Assembly (NCBI RefSeq): GCF_002094855.1
Contig: NZ_ARYN01000008.1
Coordinates: forward strand, 167,361-231,360
Direction of reading: 5' to 3'
Length of the DNA: 64,000 bases
Origin: Zunongwangia atlantica 22II14-10F7
Lineage (GTDB): Bacteria; Bacteroidota; Bacteroidia; Flavobacteriales; Flavobacteriaceae
Shown: positions 53,886 through 63,507 of the stretch, piece after piece
How the letters are laid out: every line of letters begins with the position of its first letter
How positions within the stretch are numbered: the first letter of the stretch is position 1
The notes under the pieces: generated by a model
The model's input: the letters and a program-made list of their open reading frames with translations, nothing else
Database searches by the model: none
Told to the model about the DNA's origin: nothing
Made by a program: the position numbers and the translations under genes

Positions 53886-55754
53886 TTATTCCAGAATTAG
53901 ATTTCTACTTTTAGCATATTTTGCAGAATATTTTAAATTGAATTTTATTTCCTGAGTCGGTTCTAGACTAAAATCCCATTCTACTTCACCATTTTCTTCG
54001 TTCAATTTTCCATTCGATATATTTTCAATATCTATTGAAATATCTTCTGAAGTAGCCACAGGAACCTGATCGAGTACGATCATATTTATGGCTTCATTTT
54101 TATTGTTTTTTATAGAAATTTCCCATTCTCGAATCTCTTCTTTTTTATTACCAATAAATTGTTTTTCGGTAAAGTCTTTAAGCTTTTGGCGATTTACAGA
54201 AACCTTTTTATCGATACCTAAAGAAACCTCTAGCGTATCTGTAATATATCGTACATCCATCAAAGATTTTCCTATATAAGTGCCTTCAAAGAAAATATTG
54301 GCTTCGCCTTCCAACAGATTATATTGTTCCCAATTATTAATATTAGCGATTAAAAACGCATCTTTTTGAATTTTAGGAACGGCGTAATACTGGTATTGCG
54401 CAGGTAATTCGTAATTGGTCATTTCAACCACATAACTTTTATTGTCTGAATTTATAGTATATGGCATCTCAATCTCGAAATCTACGGTAGTTTGGTTCTC
54501 CTTTTGAACACTGGGAACCGGGATGCTCTCATTTTTCTTTTTGGAGTTTACGGAAACACCAGCAACTTTTCCTGCGAGAGTTCTACTAACACTTCGATTA
54601 CTTCTTCCATATCCTACAACAACGACCTCATCTAATGCTGCAGAATCAGGTTTTAGAACGATATCAATTTGGCTTCTATTCGCAGGTACTTTTTGGGATT
54701 CAAAACCAACATAGCTAAAACTTAATCTACTTTCCTCATTAGGAATGGTAATCGAATAATAGCCGTCAAAATCTGTTACCGTGCCAATGGTAGAGCCTTC
54801 GATCATCACATTTGCTCCCGGTAATGGATCGCCATTTTCGTCTACAACTTTTCCGGTAACCGAATTGTTGGTAAGATTGTAAGAAGGTGGTAGCGTATTA
54901 TATCCTAAATAATAGGTTCTTAATTTTGGTGCCAGCCCAGATGTATTTGGATTCGCTGATGAAAATTTAAGCTTTACATTTTTCCAATCTACCTTGGTAT
55001 CTTGCTTCACATTGGCTTTGTAAACCAGGTTAATAGGTTCTTTAATATTTTTTGCTCTAATATCGTAAGAAGGAAACCAGCCGGCATTTCCCACCAAATA
55101 TGTGATTTCTATAGGAAAAGTGGTGCTTTGTTTTGCTTCAATTTTAACCAGTATTTCTCCATTCGGAAAATCTTTTTTACTACTAATACTATTAATTTGA
55201 TTTTCGATTTTGGTCTTTTCTGCAACTAATTTTTCAACATTTCTAACCCGTTCTACTTCGCTTAACTTAAGCTCGGTTAATTTTTTTCCGTAGAAATTAG
55301 ACGCCTGTTCTAAATTTGAAATATTAACCTGCTCGTTTTTCCCGCCAATATCTCTGTTTTCCTGAAGAAATATAATTTGCTCGCGAATAATTGATAAATA
55401 GGTGTTTTCTATTTCTAATTTCTGATTGATTTGAGTGATGTTGTTTTCAAGATTTTCTAATTCTGAAGACTTTTTTAATTCATTTAAATAGTTTTGCTGA
55501 TGATTTACTGAAAGTACCGTGATATCTCCTTCAGCCTTAACCTGAACGCTTTTTGCATCGATAAAAGGGGATAAGTTGGTAAATTTTAATATCGATATTC
55601 CACTATTTACAGCAATATTCTTTTTTCGCGAAACCTGGGCTCCTTCCAAAAATACGGTAACACCGCTGACTTCAGTTTTGATTTCTTTTTCGGTTGTTTG
55701 CGCAGTAAGAGGCAGCGCTAAAAAGGCGATAACTAAAAGATTGATGATTTTCAT
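53886..55754 (-). CDS. MuiA-family (DUF4139/DUF4140) protein with an inserted SusC-like N-terminal segment
   Basis: A 622-residue exported protein with signal peptide MKIINLLVIAFLALPLTAQ (the ATG at 55754 is chosen; an upstream in-frame start adds 14 residues of no signal value). Residues about 20-115 form the DUF4140 N-terminal strand region (VTVFLEGAQVSRKKNIAVNSG), then a coiled coil, then the DUF4139 domain (ITYLVGNAGWFPSYDIRA, LKFSSANPNTSG...). At about 298-403 a foreign segment interrupts it: a carboxypeptidase-regulatory-like domain (VTGKVVDENGDPLPGANVMIEG) and the start of a SusC plug (DEVVVVGYG at 375-383). DUF4139 then resumes (VDFEIEMPYTINSDN) to the end. Function unknown; MuiA was named for inhibition of mucoidy. 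Confidence 0.85.
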   Translation of the reverse strand: MKIINLLVIAFLALPLTAQTTEKEIKTEVSGVTVFLEGAQVSRKKNIAVNSGISILKFTNLSPFIDAKSVQVKAEGDITVLSVNHQQNYLNELKKSSELENLENNITQINQKLEIENTYLSIIREQIIFLQENRDIGGKNEQVNISNLEQASNFYGKKLTELKLSEVERVRNVEKLVAEKTKIENQINSISSKKDFPNGEILVKIEAKQSTTFPIEITYLVGNAGWFPSYDIRAKNIKEPINLVYKANVKQDTKVDWKNVKLKFSSANPNTSGLAPKLRTYYLGYNTLPPSYNLTNNSVTGKVVDENGDPLPGANVMIEGSTIGTVTDFDGYYSITIPNEESRLSFSYVGFESQKVPANRSQIDIVLKPDSAALDEVVVVGYGRSNRSVSRTLAGKVAGVSVNSKKKNESIPVPSVQKENQTTVDFEIEMPYTINSDNKSYVVEMTNYELPAQYQYYAVPKIQKDAFLIANINNWEQYNLLEGEANIFFEGTYIGKSLMDVRYITDTLEVSLGIDKKVSVNRQKLKDFTEKQFIGNKKEEIREWEISIKNNKNEAINMIVLDQVPVATSEDISIDIENISNGKLNEENGEVEWDFSLEPTQEIKFNLKYSAKYAKSRNLILE

Positions 55755-55835
55755 GATATAATTTTGTAGACCTTTTAAAGATAACAAAATAAGCATATGT
55801 TAACTGTTGTGGCTAAAAGAAATTTAGCGGTTGGA

Positions 55836-55937
55836 TTTATTGGCACCGCCAACGGGTATAATACTCCGAGGCTTGCCTCGAAATTAAAAAATTGTTTTTA
55901 GTGAATGCCTCGTGGGCTTGTCCCGAAGTAATTTACT
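55836..55937 (-). repeat. dispersed intergenic repeat, long form (copy B)
   Basis: The minus strand reads from AGTAAATTACTTCGGGACAA through GCCCACGAGGCATTC, a T/A-rich middle, CGAGGCAAGCCTCGG, ATTATACCCG and TTGGCGGTGCCAATAAA. It is nearly identical to 13741-13843 over its whole length. On this strand it begins at the TAA stop codon of the adjacent lipoprotein gene (55933-56529). Both hairpins are perfect in this copy. Confidence 0.88.
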
Positions 55938-56529
55938 CAACAACCTCAAAAATCACATCACCAAATTCAATGTTTTCATTTGATGGTAGATCTGCATTTA
56001 TTTTAATTTTCAGCTCCCCAATTTCCCTAGGAATAACAATTAATTTGTCATCTTTTTCAATCAATTTACCGTTATCAACGTTGTAAGATAAGTATTGAGA
56101 GGGTACTGATACCATTAATTTTATTTCATTTTCAATGCCCACTTTAAGCCGATTCGCGTTTTTAATATTGAAGCCAATGGTTTGGGGTTTAGGAAATACT
56201 CCTATTTGCTGTTCGAACTTTAATTTCTCGTTTTTATATTCTATTATTCCTGTAATTCTATGAAGACCAGCTTCATTAGGTCTACTGGAATAATAATATT
56301 TAATGATATTATTGTTTTGGGATGAGCGAATTTCATCGGTTTCATTCAATTTATTTTCGAGATAGATATTTTCGACAGAATCAACACCACATATAATTAA
56401 CTCACGTTCGAAATGATAGCCTTGGTATGCGTTCCATACGCTATTGTTCGATTTTACAGTTATTTTAGTTTTTTCTTCTGTATTACAGGCTAGTGTGACA
56501 ATAAGAATTAAAAAGATTAGTTTTTTCAT
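55933..56529 (-). CDS. lipoprotein with GldM-like domains
   Basis: A 198-residue predicted lipoprotein (MKKLIFLILIVTLAC, Cys15). The segment YYSSRPNEAGLHRITGIIEYKN, then KLKVGIENEIKLMVSVPSQYLSYNVDNGKLIEKDDKLIVIPREIGELKIKI, resembles the tandem Ig-like extracellular domains of GldM, the gliding/type 9 secretion motor protein, in the VSVPG...V...NG...Y.V.P...G pattern. The membrane-anchor and ring parts of GldM are absent. Its stop codon coincides with the beginning of repeat copy B. Confidence 0.62.
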   Translation of the reverse strand: MKKLIFLILIVTLACNTEEKTKITVKSNNSVWNAYQGYHFERELIICGVDSVENIYLENKLNETDEIRSSQNNNIIKYYYSSRPNEAGLHRITGIIEYKNEKLKFEQQIGVFPKPQTIGFNIKNANRLKVGIENEIKLMVSVPSQYLSYNVDNGKLIEKDDKLIVIPREIGELKIKINADLPSNENIEFGDVIFEVVE

Positions 56530-56582
56530 TTGATTTTAAAGGTCATTGGATTTTACTGAATTCAGCAAATTTTAAATAAAAA

Positions 56583-56602
56583 AGCCGGAAAAAATTCCGG
56601 CT
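56583..56602 (-). terminator. terminator after CocE/NonD hydrolase gene
   Basis: AGCCGGAA (56583-56590) pairs with TTCCGGCT (56595-56602); minus-strand reading leads into a T-run. Confidence 0.85.
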
Positions 56603-56626
56603 GATTTTATACAATTTCGATAAAGA

Positions 56627-58453
56627 TTATTCTAAAGCAGTCTTTAAAGCTGCTTCGCCACCAACCACAGGAATCGTGATCGATGTCGCATCAAGATCTA
56701 CTGTTAGTTCTGTTCCCGGCTCGGGATGTAAAGTGAAATTCTTATCACTAGAAAAGATCATTAGTCCGATTTGCTGTCCTTTTTTAATGATTTGATCATC
56801 TGGAATTAGATCGAAACTCATTTCATAGAATTTCCCTGGTTTTAAAGGCTCACTTTCAGTAATTGATTTGTAGTTCTGAGGATCTGCCCAGCCTCTTGTA
56901 ATAATATTGTCTGTAATCTTCGAATTTCGACCTTCTGTCCACGGTAAGGAAACCATCCAAACCGAAAGATTAGCAGCAGGTTTACTACTCGCTAATTTTA
57001 TGCTTATCGTTGAAATTCCTGAAAGATGAATATCTTCTTTTAGAGTTTGAGTCACAAAAAGCAAACGATGATCTGTGTTTTCAGCCTGTGCTAGGGTTTC
57101 ACCGCTAAAAGAATAATTATCTACTAAAGTTTCATTGCCTTGATTATCTTGCTTTTCAAGTTGAAGCTTACCGGTTTTTGGCGCTCCTTTGCTTAAATGT
57201 AACTTTACATCTTTAGCTTCTGGATTTGGATAATTGGCATAAGGCGTTGGCTTTTGGCGATCGTCGTTTTCTCTTACGATCCATGCTTTTGGATCGTCTT
57301 CTACGCCATTATCGATTCCGAATAAAAAATGCGTAAACCAACGATTCATCATACTAAGTGGTGGAGGCCCACCGTGACCGTTTTGGTGATAATAGATTTG
57401 TGTTGGTAATCCCATTTCTTCCGCTTTTTTATAAATACGGTAGCTATGCTCTGGCATCACGTTCCAGTCATTAAATCCGTGAGACATTAATAAAGCCGCT
57501 TTCATTGGCTTCATATCATTTAAATAATCGCGACCAGCCCAAAAATCGTTATAATCTCCGGTAACTCTATCCAGGTTATTTCTCATTTCGGTATCACGCA
57601 CGGTTTTATTGCTATAGGCTCTTTTAGATTCTTCACCACTATGAATAAAGTCGTAAAGTACATCGATATCTTCGCCAAGGTAGCCACCAGGAGATCTTAC
57701 CAATCCATTAGAGCGATAATAGTGATAATAAGAAGTATTTGGAGCAACCGGGATAATTGCTTCTAAACCATCAACTCCGGTTGTTGCCGCTGCAAGCGGA
57801 ATGGTTCCGTTATAAGAAGTCCCCGTCATCCCAACTTTACCGGTAGACCAGTACGCTTTAACCTCTTCGTTTCCGGTACGCTCGGTAAATCCTTTTGCAC
57901 GACCATTTAGCCAATCGATCACTGCTTTTGGAGCCAGAGATTCGTTATCACCACCAACGGTAGGAGAACCATCAGACAAACCTGTTCCCGGCGAAGAGGA
58001 GTGTACAACAATATAACCACGTGGTACCCAGGTTTCGATCTGGGAATTCGAGATTATTGGGCGTTCGCCACGTCTTACAACTTCTGGATGTACTCTTTCT
58101 TTTGGAGACTCACCAAGTTCGTGATTTACATCCCAAAAAATACCTTCAGCAAAACCAGCTGTCCCTGCATAGTAAGGACTTGATTCGTAAATAACCGGAA
58201 GTTTTAATCCCTTAGTTTCTGTAGCTTCAGGTCTGGTCACATCTACATGCATGCGGTCTAATTTTCCGTCGCCATCAGTATCAAATTCGGTTTCAACCCA
58301 AAGATCATGTCGAATCCATTTTGAAGAATCTTCAAATTCTGGTACAATTTGCGCTTCTCCATTTTCAAAAATTGGCTTGACTTTTTCCTGTGCAAAGCTT
58401 ACAACCGCGATAGAACAGGCGATCCAGAAAAAAGCGATTTGTTTTTTAATCAT
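56627..58453 (-). CDS. CocE/NonD family hydrolase (Xaa-Pro dipeptidyl-peptidase S15-like)
   Basis: A 608-residue exported serine hydrolase with signal peptide MIKKQIAFFWIACSIAVVSFAQ; the ATG at 58453 is preferred to a start 21 codons upstream that adds residues before the signal. The alpha/beta core contains the nucleophile Ser213 in GMTGTSYNG, an Asp in SHGFNDWNVMP and the His in HQNGHGGPP; a C-terminal beta-sandwich (RGWADPQNYKSITESEPLKPGKFYEM) is typical of S15/CocE. Likely a secreted dipeptidyl-peptidase, with an esterase as the alternative. Terminator downstream. Confidence 0.9.
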   Translation of the reverse strand: MIKKQIAFFWIACSIAVVSFAQEKVKPIFENGEAQIVPEFEDSSKWIRHDLWVETEFDTDGDGKLDRMHVDVTRPEATETKGLKLPVIYESSPYYAGTAGFAEGIFWDVNHELGESPKERVHPEVVRRGERPIISNSQIETWVPRGYIVVHSSSPGTGLSDGSPTVGGDNESLAPKAVIDWLNGRAKGFTERTGNEEVKAYWSTGKVGMTGTSYNGTIPLAAATTGVDGLEAIIPVAPNTSYYHYYRSNGLVRSPGGYLGEDIDVLYDFIHSGEESKRAYSNKTVRDTEMRNNLDRVTGDYNDFWAGRDYLNDMKPMKAALLMSHGFNDWNVMPEHSYRIYKKAEEMGLPTQIYYHQNGHGGPPPLSMMNRWFTHFLFGIDNGVEDDPKAWIVRENDDRQKPTPYANYPNPEAKDVKLHLSKGAPKTGKLQLEKQDNQGNETLVDNYSFSGETLAQAENTDHRLLFVTQTLKEDIHLSGISTISIKLASSKPAANLSVWMVSLPWTEGRNSKITDNIITRGWADPQNYKSITESEPLKPGKFYEMSFDLIPDDQIIKKGQQIGLMIFSSDKNFTLHPEPGTELTVDLDATSITIPVVGGEAALKTALE

Positions 58454-58652
58454 TTTAGTGAGGTAATTAAGTGAGGTTAATGATGAATAAAGTTTGATTT
58501 GGCTAAATATAAACATTTCGGTTTTAATGGCAGATTTTAAATATTATCGGCTTAAACCAAGAATTCCGATAGGTTATACTGAAAGCTTTGTAATATTCAG
58601 TCGACTATTGCAATCTTAATCCTTATTTTTGGAATAAAATTGTGAGAAGCAA

Positions 58653-59447
58653 ATGAATTTGGACGCAGTAATCAAAGAAATAAAAAGCCATAAAAAATTA
58701 CCGAATCTTAAGTTTGAAATTAAAGAAAGAACAGAAGCTTTTACCAAACATTTGTTCTATACTTTGTTTGATGAAGATACCGAAGTTGAAGAAAACCTAA
58801 AGAAATTAGGAAAAGAATTCGAAACACTGGCCGATCTTGTTTGCTGGAAGCCAAACACTCCTTGTAGAAACATTTGGGAAGAATATCTTGAAAAACTACC
58901 TGAGATTCTTCAAAAATTAAATGCAGATGCACAGGCCATTGCGGAAAATGATCCTGCGGCAAATTCGGTTGAGGAAGTTTGCCTTTCTTATCCGGGATTT
59001 TTTGCCATTGCCATTTATAGATTAAGTCATGAGTTTTACCAATTTGGTTTACCGTTGGTGCCAAGGTTAATGACCGAGTGTGCTCATAATCTTACCGGAA
59101 CAGATATTAATCCTGGCGCAAAGATCGGAGTGCCATTTTTTATAGATCATGCAACCGGAGTAGTTATTGGAGAAACTGCGGTGATTAAAGACAATGTGAA
59201 GGTCTATCAGGGAGTTACTTTAGGCGCCTTGTACGTAGATCGCAATTTGCGTAAAGTAAAACGCCATCCAACGATAGAAGAGAATGTAACAATTTATGCT
59301 AATGCAACGATCCTTGGTGGCGAAACGGTAATTGGAGCCAATAGTGTGATTGGCGGAAATGTTTGGTTAACCAAATCTGTTCCTGCAAATTCTATGGTTT
59401 CCCACACTCCACAAATTAATATTAAAAATACAGCTCAAAATGAGTAA
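58653..59447 (+). CDS. cysE: serine O-acetyltransferase
   Basis: A 264-residue acetyltransferase making O-acetylserine from serine and acetyl-CoA, the first step of cysteine synthesis. The N-terminal helical half includes [28 protein letters not shown], and the left-handed beta-helix has [43 protein letters not shown] with the conserved catalytic Asp-His pair, then [36 protein letters not shown]. Its last 8 bp overlap the cysM start, so translation is coupled. Confidence 0.95.
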   Translation: MNLDAVIKEIKSHKKLPNLKFEIKERTEAFTKHLFYTLFDEDTEVEENLKKLGKEFETLADLVCWKPNTPCRNIWEEYLEKLPEILQKLNADAQAIAENDPAANSVEEVCLSYPGFFAIAIYRLSHEFYQFGLPLVPRLMTECAHNLTGTDINPGAKIGVPFFIDHATGVVIGETAVIKDNVKVYQGVTLGALYVDRNLRKVKRHPTIEENVTIYANATILGGETVIGANSVIGGNVWLTKSVPANSMVSHTPQINIKNTAQNE

Positions 59448-60327
59448 ATCGATATTTAGATTAATAGGAAATACACCTTTAGTTGAAGCAAGAACATTAG
59501 TCAGCAATCCTAAAGTAAAGCTATATTTTAAGCTTGAAGGACAAAATCCTGGAGGTAGTGTTAAAGATCGCGCCGCTTATAATATGATTAAAAGTGCTTT
59601 AGATAGAGGGGAAATCAATGAAGATACTAAACTAATAGAAGCCACCAGTGGAAATACAGGAATTGCGTTAGCGATGATTGCTTCAATGTTTAAGCTAGAT
59701 ATAGAATTGGTAATGCCTGAAAATGCTACCAAAGAACGTGTACAAACCATGCGTGCTTATGGAGCCAAAGTGACCTTAACCAGTGCTGAAGAAGGTATAG
59801 AAGGAAGTAGGGATTATGCTGAAGCTAAAGTTGAAGATGAAGGTTATTTTATGTTCAATCAGTTTAGTAATGATGATAACTGGAAAGCACATTATAAAAC
59901 TACAGGTCCAGAAATTTGGAAAGATACAGATCATAAAGTGACACATTTTGTTTCGAGCATGGGAACCACCGGCACCATTATGGGAACTTCAACCTATTTG
60001 AAGGAACAAAATAAAAATATCCAGATTGTAGGGGTGCAGCCTACGGATAATTCTAGTATTCCCGGAATTAGAAAATGGCCAAAGGCTTATCTTCCCAAGA
60101 TATTTGATGAAAGCAAAGTAGACCAGGTGATCGAAGTAAGCGAAGATGAAGCCCGAAAAATGACCAAGCTACTGGCAAAAGAAGAAGGAATTTTTGCCGG
60201 GATGAGTAGTGGAGGGGCTACCGCAGCAGCCGTGAAATTAAGCGAATCTTTAAAAGAAGGAGTAATTGTAAGCATAATTTGCGACCGTGGAGATCGATAT
60301 TTGTCTTCAGATTTGTTTGAAGATTAA
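59440..60327 (+). CDS. cysM: cysteine synthase B-type (O-acetylserine sulfhydrylase)
   Basis: A 295-residue PLP enzyme converting O-acetylserine and sulfide to cysteine. [12 protein letters not shown] is the start motif, [20 protein letters not shown] holds the PLP lysine Lys42, [12 protein letters not shown] is the substrate loop, and [13 protein letters not shown] binds the PLP phosphate. A CysM-like short form. It forms an operon with the serine acetyltransferase that makes its substrate. Confidence 0.95.
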   Translation: MSKSIFRLIGNTPLVEARTLVSNPKVKLYFKLEGQNPGGSVKDRAAYNMIKSALDRGEINEDTKLIEATSGNTGIALAMIASMFKLDIELVMPENATKERVQTMRAYGAKVTLTSAEEGIEGSRDYAEAKVEDEGYFMFNQFSNDDNWKAHYKTTGPEIWKDTDHKVTHFVSSMGTTGTIMGTSTYLKEQNKNIQIVGVQPTDNSSIPGIRKWPKAYLPKIFDESKVDQVIEVSEDEARKMTKLLAKEEGIFAGMSSGGATAAAVKLSESLKEGVIVSIICDRGDRYLSSDLFED

Positions 60328-60388
60328 GTAATTAGCGATCAAATTTCGATTTGTGCGCAGATAATTTCTATAAACCTGAAAAATGCGT

Positions 60389-60396
60389 TATTTTTG
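60389..60396 (+). promoter_or_regulatory. candidate -7 element of the helicase gene
   Basis: TATTTTTG matches TAnnTTTG, 27 bp before the chosen start codon; no -33 TTG at the expected spacing. Confidence 0.4.
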
Positions 60397-60422
60397 CAAA
60401 ATTGCAGATTAAAACAGGGTAT

Positions 60423-61937
60423 ATGGAAGTTTCAGATTTAGGAATTAGCGAGAAGAAGGTAGATAAACAACTTTATGGATATCAGCAGAATGATATTGAT
60501 AAGATTTTTAGTGTTATAGATGAACATCCAGAGCATTATAATCTATTATATCAATTACCTACTGGTGGAGGAAAAACGGTAATTTTTTCTGAAATTGTTA
60601 GAGAATATATTCAGCGTACAGAAAAGAAAGTACTTATCCTAACACACCGTATCGAGCTTTGTAAGCAAACCAACAAAATGCTTACAGATTTTGGTGTGAG
60701 AAATAAGATTATTAATAGTAAAGTAAAAGAATTACCAGATCAACATGACTATATGTGTTTTGTTGCGATGGTAGAAACTTTAAATAACCGTCTTCACGAT
60801 GATAAATTAGATCTTGAGGATATTGGGATGGTTATTATCGATGAGGCGCATTACAATAGTTTTAGAAAGCTATTTAAGTTTTTTGAAAAATGCTTTATTC
60901 TTGGGGTAACTGCAACTCCGCTTAGTTCTAACATCAAATTACCAATGAAGGATAATTACCGCGAATTGATCGTGGGAGATTCTATTTCTTCATTAATTGA
61001 TAAAGGCTTTTTGGCTCGCGCTAATATTTATAGCTATAATGTAGGTCTTTCTGCTTTAAAAGTGGGAATGAACGGAGATTATACCGTAAAATCTTCTGAA
61101 GAACTGTATACGAACATGTCGATGCAGGAAAAGCTTTTAAATGCCTATTTAGAGCGTTCTAAGGGAAAGAAAACCCTTATCTTTAATAACGGTATTAATA
61201 CTTCTGTAGAAGTTTACTACACGTTTAAACAGGCTGGTTACAATATTCGGCATTTAGATAATACTACCAGTAAACAGGATCGTAAGGAGATTTTAAAGTG
61301 GTTTAAGCACACACCAGATGCTATTGTAACTTCTGTAAGTATACTAACTACTGGTTTTGATGAGCCTACTGTAGATACTATTATTTTAAACAGAGCAACT
61401 AAATCTCTTACTTTATATTTCCAGATGATTGGTCGTGGATCTCGTGTGTTACCTGGTAAAAAGGAATTTAACGTGATCGATCTTGGTAATAATATGGCTC
61501 GTTTTGGGCATTGGAGTTCACCGGTAGACTGGAAGCAAATTTTCCGTTCGCCAGATTTCTATTTTGAAAATCTATTAAGCGACGAAGAAATTGAACGCGA
61601 ATTTAAATATGAAATGCCACCAGAACTACGTGAGCAATTCGCTAATTCAGATTCGGTAGATTTTGATGTAGAAGCAGCTTATGACGATGTGATTAAACGC
61701 GGACTTAAATCGAAAGCGGTTTTAGAATGGTCTATGGAGCAGCACGTAAAAATGTGTGTTGAAAATAGCGAAGATGTATTTGATGCGCGTATTTTAGCTA
61801 AAGAGTTAAAAGACGATATTTCTTCCAGAATTAAACAATATTCGTATTGTATTTCTAAAAGTACCAAGAACTATCGCGACTGGTTAGAAGAAGATTATTC
61901 TAGAAAATTAAGGATGGCTATTAATAAAGAATTTTAG
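60423..61937 (+). CDS. DEAD/DEAH-box (SF2) helicase
   Basis: A 504-residue SF2 helicase. The ATG at 60423 is preferred; an earlier in-frame start adds 24 residues that look like leader. Motif I is LPTGGGKT (45-52), Ia THRIELC, II VIIDEAHYN, III GVTATPLSS, and VI QMIGRGSRV, with the C-terminal TGFDEPTVDTIILNRATKSLTLYFQ. The C-terminal 100 residues are acidic and helical and are not recognised. Related to the SSL2/ComFA-like group; nucleic-acid substrate unknown. A TATTTTTG element at 60389-60396 may be its promoter. Terminator follows. Confidence 0.88.
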   Translation: MEVSDLGISEKKVDKQLYGYQQNDIDKIFSVIDEHPEHYNLLYQLPTGGGKTVIFSEIVREYIQRTEKKVLILTHRIELCKQTNKMLTDFGVRNKIINSKVKELPDQHDYMCFVAMVETLNNRLHDDKLDLEDIGMVIIDEAHYNSFRKLFKFFEKCFILGVTATPLSSNIKLPMKDNYRELIVGDSISSLIDKGFLARANIYSYNVGLSALKVGMNGDYTVKSSEELYTNMSMQEKLLNAYLERSKGKKTLIFNNGINTSVEVYYTFKQAGYNIRHLDNTTSKQDRKEILKWFKHTPDAIVTSVSILTTGFDEPTVDTIILNRATKSLTLYFQMIGRGSRVLPGKKEFNVIDLGNNMARFGHWSSPVDWKQIFRSPDFYFENLLSDEEIEREFKYEMPPELREQFANSDSVDFDVEAAYDDVIKRGLKSKAVLEWSMEQHVKMCVENSEDVFDARILAKELKDDISSRIKQYSYCISKSTKNYRDWLEEDYSRKLRMAINKEF

Positions 61938-61958
61938 TCAGTTTTATATAAAATCAAT

Positions 61959-61987
61959 AAAAACCCCTCGTAAAATGAGGGGTTTTT
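61959..61987. terminator. bidirectional terminator
   Basis: AAAAACCCCTC and GAGGGGTTTTT form an 11-bp stem around a seven-base loop between the converging helicase and carboxypeptidase-regulatory-like genes. Confidence 0.9.
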
Positions 61988-62020
61988 ATTTTTTAATATT
62001 GTAGGTTTTAAGCACTTATT

Positions 62021-62749
62021 TTATTGCTTAGAAGGTAGTTCTTCCCGATATTCTTTAGCCGATTCCTGTAACCTGCTAATCATTTCTAATGTTTGATTTT
62101 TTTCAAGAAGGGCTGAGGTATAATGCTTCGTTTCTAAAAAATAGTAGAATAAGACGTGATATTTCTTCGGAATTAAAAGTTCGTTGGTTAGAAATTCCTC
62201 ATTTATAAGATCGTCTTCTTTAAAAAAGGCTTCAAAATGTTCAAATCTTAAGTTATACTCGGCTTTATGAGCTATGGCAGTCTTGTTTTTCTTCGGAAGA
62301 ATAAGTCTGGCAAGATATAATGGCGCTTCAATTAAGTTGCCTTGACTAGGCCTGTAAGCCAGTGAATTTTTAGAAATATCACTTCTGATGCCTTTAAGTA
62401 ATTGATCGTCTAATTCTTCTACCGGAACTTTAAAATTTTTACCGCCCGTAATTTTTACCTCCTCCAGGCTACTTGTTTTCAATTCAACTACCGTTGTTTC
62501 TTCAAAATGAGATTGTTTCACTACAAATACGTAATAATCGTAAGCAATTGAATTAAAACTGATGCTATCGCCTAAATTGGCAGAGATCAAAAATTTACCC
62601 TCAGCATTGGTTTCTACATAAAATCCTTTAGAAATATTTTCAACTTTAAAGTTGGGAATAATTCCTTCGCTATTGTAAACATAGCCAGTTATTTTCTGTG
62701 CATTTACCGTAGCGCTGCAAATGATGAATAAGCATAGAAGATATTTCAC
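62021..62749 (-). CDS. carboxypeptidase-regulatory-like domain protein
   Basis: A 242-residue exported protein with signal peptide MKYLLCLFIICSATVNAQ. Residues about 19-95 form a carboxypeptidase-D regulatory-like beta-sandwich (KITGYVYNSEGIIPNFKVENISKGFYVETNAEGKFLISANLGDSISFNSIAYDYY); the rest is helical (ELKTSSLEEVKITGGKNFKV onward). It starts with GTG: the last base of the preceding TAG stop is the first of the GTG (TAGTG). Role unknown; the family often marks outer-membrane-associated proteins. Confidence 0.78.
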   Translation of the reverse strand: MKYLLCLFIICSATVNAQKITGYVYNSEGIIPNFKVENISKGFYVETNAEGKFLISANLGDSISFNSIAYDYYVFVVKQSHFEETTVVELKTSSLEEVKITGGKNFKVPVEELDDQLLKGIRSDISKNSLAYRPSQGNLIEAPLYLARLILPKKNKTAIAHKAEYNLRFEHFEAFFKEDDLINEEFLTNELLIPKKYHVLFYYFLETKHYTSALLEKNQTLEMISRLQESAKEYREELPSKQ

Positions 62750-63369
62750 TATTCGATCTCGTTCATAGCAAATTCTACCTGAGTGTTATTATTGTAAAAA
62801 TAGCCTTCCCAAACTCCATCAAAAGTTTTAATGGCTCCAGTGTTAGCGTCTTTGTAAGTAATAAGGAAATCGGCATAAACCTTTTTCATTGCTAAGGTAT
62901 AAATTGCCCTAAGTTCATTATTTGGAGGGATCTCTGTAGTGCTTGAACTGTTTGAAGAAAATGCGAAATTAAAGGTTTCCTGTTGCAAAATAACGGGTTG
63001 AATTCTGCCTTGTACACGTGCGTATGTACTTTCTAAAAAAAAGGTATCCATAGGAGCAGAAATTTCATGCACGGGATAGTTAAACTCAGCAAAAGCCAAT
63101 GAATCATTAAATATAAATCTAGAACTTCCCTCTAAATATTCTAATGGATTAATGCTAACCGGTAAAATGCTATCAGACTCATTTTTAAAATAAAATTCTG
63201 GCAATTCTACACTTATCAGTTCTTCAGGATTTTCTTCATTAAATCGCCAATCTATAGATTGAAGCTCGTATGCAGATTCTGGATTGTTTGGTGAGATATC
63301 GTCGTCGCTACTGCAGGAGATGATCAATAGGCATAATAATGGGAGACTTAGATAAAAATATCGACTCAT
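62749..63369 (-). CDS. lipoprotein of unknown function
   Basis: A 206-residue predicted lipoprotein: signal peptide MSRYFYLSLPLLCLLIISC (Cys19) followed by SSDDD, an acidic stretch often linked to surface export in Bacteroidota. The mature part is beta-rich with WRFNEENPEELISVELPEF and a terminal GAIKTFDGVWEGYFY. No family recognised. Its stop codon overlaps the next gene by one base, so the two are an operon. Confidence 0.72.
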   Translation of the reverse strand: MSRYFYLSLPLLCLLIISCSSDDDISPNNPESAYELQSIDWRFNEENPEELISVELPEFYFKNESDSILPVSINPLEYLEGSSRFIFNDSLAFAEFNYPVHEISAPMDTFFLESTYARVQGRIQPVILQQETFNFAFSSNSSSTTEIPPNNELRAIYTLAMKKVYADFLITYKDANTGAIKTFDGVWEGYFYNNNTQVEFAMNEIE

Positions 63370-63507
63370 AAGGTTTTAGATTGATGATTAAAGTTATAAC
63401 GTTTAGGAATAATAATTTATTTGATCAATAATATAAAATTTTACCTATTAAGTATACCTCATTTAACTTATCTTTATATTTTGCATCATTTTATAAGCAT
63501 AAAAAAT

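Noticed and set aside
60351..60422. N-terminal extension of the helicase
   Set aside because: It overlaps the candidate promoter and lacks resemblance to the family; the ATG at 60423 is more plausible.
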